Assembly: GCA_036250195.1 (NCBI GenBank) | Contig: JAVHZZ010000004.1 | Location: 160,888,727 to 160,952,726, forward strand | Direction of reading: 5' to 3' | Length of the DNA: 64,000 nt | Source: Mixophyes australis | Lineage: Eukaryota > Chordata > Amphibia > Anura > Limnodynastidae | Shown: piece after piece, positions 55,891-64,000 of the stretch | Layout of the letters: the number at the start of each line of letters is the position of its first letter | Numbering within the stretch: the stretch's first letter is position 1 | Position numbers and translations under genes: made by a program | The notes under the pieces: generated by a model | Database searches by the model: none | The model's input: the letters and a program-made list of their open reading frames with translations, nothing else | Told to the model about the DNA's origin: nothing

Positions 55891-58032
55891 GGTTAAGTAT
55901 ACATTTTGCATCTTGGCCCAGCCAGACTGCAAAGGTACCATGATGTTGAGTTTGTCATTGTCCAATAAAGTAACCCTTTAGGTAATTCAGATAAGGTCGC
56001 TGGAGATACCCACCCTGCATGAATTTTTCGGCTGTAATGTTGAGGCCACTATTGAATCAGACAGAAGCCCAATTTCCAAGTAGGCCACAACAGAGCCTCT
56101 GACAGCCCTAACTTTTTGCCACATTATGATAAAGCTCCCAAATTTATTGAGCGGAGACTTTCAAAAGTGATTGCGCCCGTGGCCTGAAACTGTATGCTAA
56201 AATGACAATTCAGGTTTGTGCAAAAAAGTGCAGTGCAAACGCTGATTTGTAATGTTATGTCATTATTTTTGTGCACATATATCCTTTTGTACACAAAAGC
56301 ACATGGATTTGTTGGCCAAGATGTCAGTCTGTGCCGCTGCAGCATTTACCATCTTCAGAATGGTACGGTGATGGGGACGTTCCTTGTTGAGTGTTGGCTA
56401 GAAGCATGAATGCTCCTGCTTATGCACTCATATGCGCAAATTAGATTTCATTTTGCTGGATGAGATTATTGCAAAGAGATCCAAGGGTTGAATGGGAGGT
56501 GCATATAAGGGGGCATTTGTATTTTAATAAAGGGCCCTGAATTTTATGGTTACTTAGGAGGTAAATTGGAAGTAATTACATACTTTCAATAATATGACTT
56601 AAACCTTCCTAGTCATAAGTCATTTTTAAGGGAACGTACATTTCTAGGCACATTTGTACCAGAAGTGACAAATGTAATAACGACTGTCTTGTTGTCCCCT
56701 CACTCATGTGATTCATTTAAAGGATAAAGGGATTTATATTACTGAAGGGGGTGGTTCTAAAGTGTAAAGTGCATTTCCAGTTGGACCTCCAAAAGTAGAT
56801 GGATACTTATTTTCCAGAGGCAATTCCAAACACGTTATGCTAAGCTGACAACCGCCACATTTGCCCGGACAAAAGTAGAAAATTAAAACTCTTCTGAATA
56901 AAATTATGTTTAGTTTATGTTTAAAAAAGTCACAAGATTCCATTTCATTTTGGACTATTTTATTTTAGTTCAGATTCTTTAAGAATATGTTGTATTCATA
57001 TTATTTATAGAACCACATCAATTAAAAGATAAATCCAGAGCTTATAGAATGCAAACTGCTTTGTAGTTGGGGGTCTCAGAGGGGTTTGGCTTTAAACACC
57101 TTTTGATATCTTTAGCACACAATCTGCTTTCACGATACGATTTTAGCAGTAAATGCCATTCTATTATCTTTTGCAGGCATCTTTAATCCACAATATAATA
57201 ATGTAGTACTGGAATGGAGTGTCAAATAAAACACACTGCTAGTTAGCAGCATACTTTACTTTGCCATTAGCTGCATTGTTACAGCATATTCCATGCTCCA
57301 TATATCATTAGGACATGGCAGGCTATTGTTCCATAATGCCAGGCCCTGCACAGAAAAGATGATTTCTGAATTGCAGTTCAACATCCAGTTGCCATTGGGC
57401 AACGATTCAGACCGTAAAACATGGATAAAGCTTTGAACAATGTTAGCTGTATCCAAATACTCACCCCTAATTTGGAAACCGCTCAAGAGTCTTCTTTGGC
57501 AGAGCATTTGCTGTCATTTCTTATTGAAACAGAGCTTTTACAGATACAGAAAATGCACGTTTTTTGTTTTACCGATTACCCTGACTTACAGGAAGGGCTT
57601 TTAGGGATGTTTTTACAGACCCAAACACTGCTCTTCTTGGCTTTCATTCTAACTGATGCTCTGGAGGAAACAAAAGCTGCATATTTATATAATTTATAAT
57701 CTCTCCATTTAAATACTAAATCATTGATTTCAGCAGAAAACACTGTGAATCAGTTCAATGCCAAACAATACGCATTCAATGGTGTCTAAACTGTATGAAC
57801 TATAGCATCATTAAAGGAAACGGGAACAGATTGTTGAGAAGAACCAAAGGATCTATAATGTCAATTTTATACTAGAACTTAATGAAATACACATTTTCAC
57901 ATTAAACACTGTACATGTTATCTTTGTGCAATAAATAAGCAAAGAGCTAAGGACTTATTTATTCCCTTGATGTCTGATAGTCTGAACCGGTACAGACAGA
58001 TGTGTTTATTGCAACAATTATTTGAACGATTA
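55891..58032. other. Intergenic sequence; candidate conserved block
   Basis: 57180-57790 has no visible repeats and a fairly even base composition, with two overlapping frames on opposite strands (57256-57507, 57421-57699) that I do not recognise. Could be conserved noncoding sequence. No splice-flanked exon identified. Confidence 0.4.
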
Positions 58033-58405
58033 AGCTGGGTACACACTACAGGTTTTTCACCCGAATATCGTGACAATCACACGATAAATGACTGCTAGGT
58101 TGGATAATGCATTAGTGTGTACGCTCTCATAACCAGACTAAAAATCTCTATAAATGTTGGAACGATATCAGGCAAACTCTGCAGTGTGTATGTGCTCAAG
58201 TGTAGGCAGGTCTCCATAGAGGTTTCAGAGTCACGATTTTTTCAGACAATGGATATGACAGATGAAGGGCACAGATCTGAAGTTAATCTTGTAAAACGTG
58301 TATAGTGTGTACACATGAATCAGCTGCTGATCAGGACTTTCAATCGTTGGTAAAATCGTTAACAATATCTCATCGGGAGAAAACTTCTGTAGTGTGTACC
58401 TCGTC
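58033..58405. mobile_element. Harbinger-like MITE, copy 3
   Basis: Starts AGCTGGGTACACACTACAGG and ends GTAGTGTGTACCTCGTC; TTA flanks both ends (58030-58032, 58406-58408). Internal sequence matches copy 1 at 46633, with deletions. Confidence 0.8.
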
Positions 58406-61400
58406 TTACTGTATAGTAGTAGATCATTTTGTGATCTATTCATATGTTTCATTCAACTATGTATGTATGTATATATGTATGTGTATGACTCAATCCAGGT
58501 CAAAAGTGAATGGATTTATAATATTATTAAATGCCAACTTGTTTATTTGTCTTTCTTGGATGATAGCATTGTTTTGCAGTGCTATATTACACACTACTTA
58601 CAAATAGAAATTGAAAATGTCATAGTATTACATTACATTTTTATATTGTTTATTTCCTTGTATGTATGGTTATTATATAACCGTCACACATCCAATGAGC
58701 AGAGCTGCTTCCTCTGACCGAAAGAACATTTCAAAAGATCAGTTGAAGCTGTTTTCTTAAAGCCAATACCAAGGGGTCTAGTTATGAAGATCCATTCATA
58801 ATAAAGATTTTCTATCTCTGCTTATTGCAGCCATAGAAAATCTTTTGCCCAATATTTGTAGAAAAAGTCACTGGAGCAGTTGAACGATGCTCTGCTCCCC
58901 AGCAATACTGACTGGTAACGATTAGAGTTCTGGGGAGGCTTTGCTGGACAGACCAGGTGGTAGCAAAACTATAACTGGCAGGTAGGACTTCATAAATAGG
59001 CAGAAGCCCTATATCCAATGAAAGGTGTACTAAGCCAGACTAAATCTATGCCGAATAGCATGTCTCTGACTGTGGCACAAAACATCAAGGTTTTTAACGC
59101 TGAAGTGCTTGTAGTCCCAGATATAGCAGTGCTACTATTTTCTATGTGAGGATTATTTTATAATAACACTAATTCTTCTAATAAAAATAGTATATGAGAC
59201 CACTGGCCCATGTCATCTCATTGGATTATGAAATTAACAAATAAATAATTAATGTAACACCCCCATTACATTGTTAATGTTGTATAACCTAGGACAGTAG
59301 GTTAGCATGTTTATCGTTCTACGGTCCTATAACTGCATAAAATAGGGAGCATATATTAGTATTTGTAGACTCCGAGTACTTAATGTCACATGGTTACCCC
59401 AGTTGTCTGCTCAGCACTACTTATGCAATACTTGCAGGCGTACCATTACTCTATACGGAACTGTGGCTAAACATAGGAGTGTAGGATGGTTGAGAGCATG
59501 CTGATGTAGGAGTAAGCAAATGGAACAATGAGTGAGGGAAGGGATTAAATAAGGGGGCATTAAAATCTTCAAGACAACATTTTATTACTTTTAATGTAGT
59601 TTTAAAGAGCAATATCGGTTGGCAAATAAACCCAACAAAAAATAAATTCAGACCGTTTGGAGTAGTGCCAACTTTTGTGTTTTGTTATGACTTCAAAACT
59701 GAAGTGTTTGGGTGAAAACCTCATCAACAACATGCATTAAAGAACTATCTTCTATGCAGACTTCAAAATGATGATCAGTATAACGTTCTTATCTTGAATT
59801 TCTCTGAAAGATCTTTTGAAATCCCAGTGATGTTGCAAGTTGAAATACCCTTCATAGCTGTAAATAATTCTATTTTTATTTATGAAACAGCATAGAACTA
59901 TAAACACGACTTTTAAGTCCATCTTAAACTCGCCACTAGTGATTATTGTTGGATGCATTTTTTAAACCCTTTGATTCCCATTATTGCCATCTGTCACATC
60001 ATCTGATTTCACATGTTCAGCCTAAATTGTTCTACTTCTCATTTTTAAAACCACAAGTGTAACTGCATCAAAACAAAGGATCTATTTGAAATAAAAACAT
60101 GTTTCTGAAATGAACTGTTTGCTGTTTACTTTATGAAATATGAGCCTATATCTAAAAAATAAAAATCCAATATTTAAAAAATAAAAAAGCAGTATTCAGT
60201 GTGCTTGGTTCTTTTTTTTATATAACCATTTTTTTTTCCATATATGAAAATATTTAGCAGTAGGCTTTCAGACTCTTAATTTAGGTAACCAGTCTTTCAG
60301 AGTCTTAATCTGTCTCCAGGCTCATATTCAATAAAAAAAGATGATACCTTGTCAGTGATTAAGATGAAGTGTTGGGTCACTTGCAGGTCCAGTAAGCTAA
60401 ATTGGACACTGACTCAAGCCTGCCACTCACACGGAGGCACTCAGGCATACGCAGCGTTTCTCTTATTCTCCCATAAATAATAATCTCTGGCTTGACATTA
60501 ATTGCCGTAGAACTGGATCTTCAGGAGCATCTGTGGGCTGTAGTATTTTCTGAGCAAATGAATGAATCTGCACAGCATTTCATTTATTTAATATATCCTT
60601 TCTTACCACAGGAAAAGTATTACATATTTCCCTGCTGGCTTCTTCAAAATCATATTGTAGCATATTGAAATGATCAGTAAGAGATGGTGAAAGTGTATAG
60701 TGTGTGTATGTGCACATTTGTATTCTTTTGTAGTATGAGCGTGTGTGTGTGTACGTATGAACTACACAGATATAATACACAGGCTGAACATACATGCCTT
60801 GTGCTCATAAGAACCAACAGATTGTTGTTTTACGTGAGGTGGTTCTCGTACATGTCAGTGTTTTAATTCACTAATTAAATTATGCATTTCATAACAAAAG
60901 ATATATTTTTTAAAATATTGCTATTATTCTCATTGAATAAATCATGGCCTGGAGACAAACAGAAAGACAGAATAGGCAAAGACACTAAAGCAGATGAAAT
61001 GCACTAACTGAACTAAAGGGTGGGGGACATTCCTGGAACACCCCCAGATTACTTGGAGAAAGACTGCTTTCTTTATGTCAGCATCACATAAGCCAATCTT
61101 TCACAGTCGGAACAAGGAAGAAACTAGTTCATACATGTTTAGGATCAACATTCTGTAGTCAGATATGGAACAATTAGTTTATGACATCCAGGTAATAGTT
61201 TGTGGCTTATTTGACAATGTAATAAAACAGAACTGAATATCCTTTGCTTGCAGGTATGACTGTCACACACCCAATAATACTGTAAGTAACAATATCATGC
61301 CTATGTCCACATGCTCTACACACACAATGGAGGTCATTTACTAAGCTCAAAATATCTGCCCTGTAGTGCAGAAGCAGATTTGGACCTGCTTTGCAACTGA

Positions 61401-62286
61401 ATTTACACAAGTGTACCTAGACTTCCTCTGAGGCGCAAGGTGACCAATGTGCTTTGTTTTGCAGCATAGTACAGAAACAAGATGCCCTTTTACATGGCAA
61501 GGTTATTGAAGGGAGAATGAAAGGTTGAATAAACTGCATGTTTAGATGTGTTGCTTGCTGTGCAGAGCAGCACCTGAATTTCTAGGAGTTGTCCCGATAG
61601 AGCAGTCCACCGTCCCGCATCCCACCCTCTACTAGTGAAGTGGGTGGGGGCTAGATGAGGTTTGCACAGACATGATCCTCGCATTCGGCACCAGAATCTC
61701 CCCTCCGGCATCTCCTGGAGGGAAATCCTAAGGTCTTGACAAATATGATTCAGGCATATATACATGATTTATTAATTCTGTAGTCACTTTTCAAGCATAC
61801 AGCTATCAAATGAAGTGAGTTTTTCTCCTCCTGTTTACTGCATATATGATATGTTTTGTATACTGTCAAATTAACATACGAATCAAATAACACACCCAAT
61901 ATGTTTTATCCCTTTAAAGAGCAAGTAAAGCTAGTATGTTCGCTGAATTATATACCTAAAATAAATGGAGTATTCATATTTATATAAATAAGTCCACCAT
62001 ACTCTCAAGTTGCCATGTTAGGAGGGAGGTGCCTCACTGTCAGAAATACACATTGTGCACTGGTGGATTCATAAAGGGGCAGGACATGGGAAGAGCTTCA
62101 GCCCTCTGTAATGGAGTGCAGAGGTAATACTTAAAGCAACAAACGCACATATATGTTTTTTTCCTTTCTTTATATAGCAAGTAGGGTACCTATTAAACAT
62201 GCATCTGATCTGTCACTTTTTCTTAGCTGCCTTCCTACAAATCATTATCTCAAAATCTTTCTGGAGGGCAGACAGGTATGTCTGCT

Positions 62287-62289
<3 letters not shown>
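58406..62289. other. Intergenic sequence with one repeat fragment
   Basis: 61325-61400 starts GGAGGTCATTTACTAAGC, resembling the TTTACTAAG ends of the element at 19463. About 61590-61750 is an inverted relative of 32081-32230. No gene recognised. Confidence 0.45.
61590..61750 (-). mobile_element. Dispersed repeat fragment (relative of 32081-32230)
   Basis: Shares the ACTAGTGAAGTGGG block and a terminal TTGACAAATATG (compare complement CATACTTGCCAA). The 91-aa minus frame across it is incidental. Confidence 0.4.

Positions 62290-62334
<45 letters not shown>
62290..62334. repeat. (CA)n microsatellite
   Basis: Pure CA run of about 22 units. Confidence 0.97.
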
Positions 62335-62336
<2 letters not shown>

Positions 62337-63764
62337 TTTCATAGGTCTCTGCAGGTCACGTGATGGCAGAGTGAGGAAATGGAGGTGGAGGAGTTTAATA
62401 TGCAGAGCAGATTAAGCTCAGAGGGTGGTTCCAAAGCCTCCCTGCTTATTACATCATGTGCCATGTGAATATGGTTGCCGTGGTAATCGCATGACACTGT
62501 ACAAAAAGGGCAGAATTATAAATAAATAGCAGACTGTAGAAACCAAATAAATGGTATTGACCAATATTATTTCTATAGCCTGCCACAATGATTTATTTAA
62601 AAATAAAAACACCTCATTTTGTTCATGGGATTGCTGCTTTAACTATTTAACAGAGCTGCAGTGTCATTGTCAGTAGCACTAGTATCATTGTACATATCTT
62701 AAGATTGTTGGTTTTAGTGCACCTTTAACAAATTACATGATACTGTTAAAAGTTGCCTGTACTACCCAATGGTCTCTTATTCTGTTGATATATGCTGCAT
62801 TTACATTTCAATATACATACATTAGTTGGAACCAATATTTGATATAGTGATGAAATGAGTAGTTATGATGAGTTGCTGCCAATTTAAAATGAGTATACGG
62901 CGCACAGTTATTTGTCTAAACCTACAATAGCATAGACATGTTTATTGAATTGAGAAACACTCTCTGCAAGAAGTCTTTCAAATGTTCTGGCTTAAGATAG
63001 CTTTGTAAAGATCTATGCTTTTAGATTTTCTTTTCACAATAGTTTGTGCCTCAGAATAAAATGACAAAGTAAGCGGAATGTGGAGATTATTATTTGTTTT
63101 CTCCTTTATCTATGTGTCTAATAGCCAGTATTCATCTACATAGGAAGCTTGCAGGACTTTCTCTCTTGCAGCCGATCGATGGTCTCAATAACCTTAACCC
63201 CAATGGAAATCTTTGTGATAAACAAAGCTGTAGTCTAGAGATTGTCTAAATTGCCTAGATCTTGTCTAATAAAGAGCAGATCTTATGAAAACAGAGGCTA
63301 CTTGTCCTATTGATTTTCATTTTCTGTTCTGTACCATGCAGCATATGAAACTTCTCATGTGTTTAAAGTTATAATGCATTTATTTCTGTACAAAATGTTG
63401 CTTTATCATTGCAAATTCTTATTTAGTACAGCAAAAATATAGGTGAGATTTCTCACATTCATTTTAAAATAGCTTTGTTGTGATTTTTGTAATTGTCCTT
63501 CTATGTTCTTACTGGAACTGTATATTGTATTATATAGAGCAGGGTGAGAATTATGGGGTGGGGTTCGATATGCACAATTTTTGTGTTTGCAAGTTGTAGA
63601 AAAGAACATGATTGCAGAAATCTACAGATGCTTTGAGTGTCTTGGTAGCAATTTGTATATCTGCTCCTTTGGGTGTTATATTCAGACTGGTCTTAAGGCT
63701 ATGCCATGCCCATAAACCATACCGTGGTGTGAGGATAAACCTTTTATTCTAGGGAGAATGCAGA
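62335..63764. other. Intergenic sequence, no gene recognised
   Basis: AT-rich; nothing recognised. Confidence 0.5.
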
Positions 63765-63818
63765 AGACCTAATAAAATAATAATAATAGTAATAATAATA
63801 ATAATGATAATAATAATG

Positions 63819-63862
<44 letters not shown>

Positions 63863-63864
63863 AA
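63765..63864. repeat. (TAA)n microsatellite with TGA and TAAA variants
   Basis: Trinucleotide run, possibly the tail of a retroposon as at 37580, but no tail consensus precedes it. Confidence 0.95.
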
Positions 63865-64000
63865 CATTATATAAAAAAAAAAAGCTCTATTCCTTTCAAT
63901 TATTAATATTTGACACTCAGTCTTGTGTATTAATCATAACATAGCCACAGGGTGGTCATTACAGGAGGGTGGAAAGTGCATAGCCCGCAGCTACTTAAAA
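63865..64000. other. Window end, no feature recognised
   Basis: AT-rich; nothing recognised. Confidence 0.5.

Overview
This window reads as a repeat-rich, AT-rich intergenic or intronic stretch of a large vertebrate genome, most likely an anuran amphibian. The reasons are the mixture of repeats (tRNA-headed SINEs sharing a 3' tail with LINE-like ends, hAT and PIF/Harbinger-type MITEs, long TA runs, a Tf1/sushi-type Ty3/gypsy chromovirus) and the absence of any compact gene or operon. The species assignment is inference. I found no host protein-coding exon, tRNA, rRNA or CRISPR array that I can support. Nearly all open frames outside 20.7-25.0 kb are chance frames or frames through tandem repeats.

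The best-supported feature is a complete, apparently intact Ty3/gypsy retrotransposon on the minus strand at 20133-25686. It has two 658-bp LTRs in which I see no difference, a 5-bp target duplication (aatgg), an intact Gag (314 aa) and an intact Pol carrying protease, RT, RNase H, integrase and a chromodomain. The regulatory parts can be read from the sequence. A CCAAT box, TATA box and initiator lie in the LTR. The 10 nt at the predicted transcript start are complementary to the site just inside the 5' LTR, which indicates self-priming as in Tf1. A GGGAAAC slippery site, a 5-nt spacer and an 11-bp hairpin provide -1 Gag-Pol frameshifting. Each LTR carries two perfect RFX X-box palindromes. 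A second, older LTR at 12357-14945 shares the promoter layout and also has an X-box at the matching distance from its TATA box.

Left part (0-20 kb): SINE (451-790); hAT element A (3986-5872, near-perfect 8-bp TSD); palindromic MITE (9063-9203); short CAGGGGCG-ended element (11361-11629); gypsy LTR split by hAT element B (12991-14915, exact 8-bp TSD, containing a 60-bp minisatellite); MITE (15761-15879); 725-bp inverted-repeat element (15941-16665); an inverted repeat around a TA/TG microsatellite (19120-19287). Middle (20-41 kb): the gypsy element nested in an older long-TIR element, several MITEs, and a 1.15-kb CAGGGGC-ended element holding another inverted repeat. Right part (41-64 kb): SINE pair, three copies of one Harbinger-like MITE family (46.6, 54.6 and 58.0 kb), and hAT element C (50781-54139, exact 8-bp TSD), whose interior is a 2.9-kb minisatellite with 444-bp higher-order duplication.

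The remaining stretches are AT-rich sequence without recognisable genes. A few blocks (45.1-45.5, 47.7-48.0 and 57.2-57.8 kb) are balanced in composition and free of visible repeats, so they are candidates for conserved noncoding elements, but only alignment can show that.
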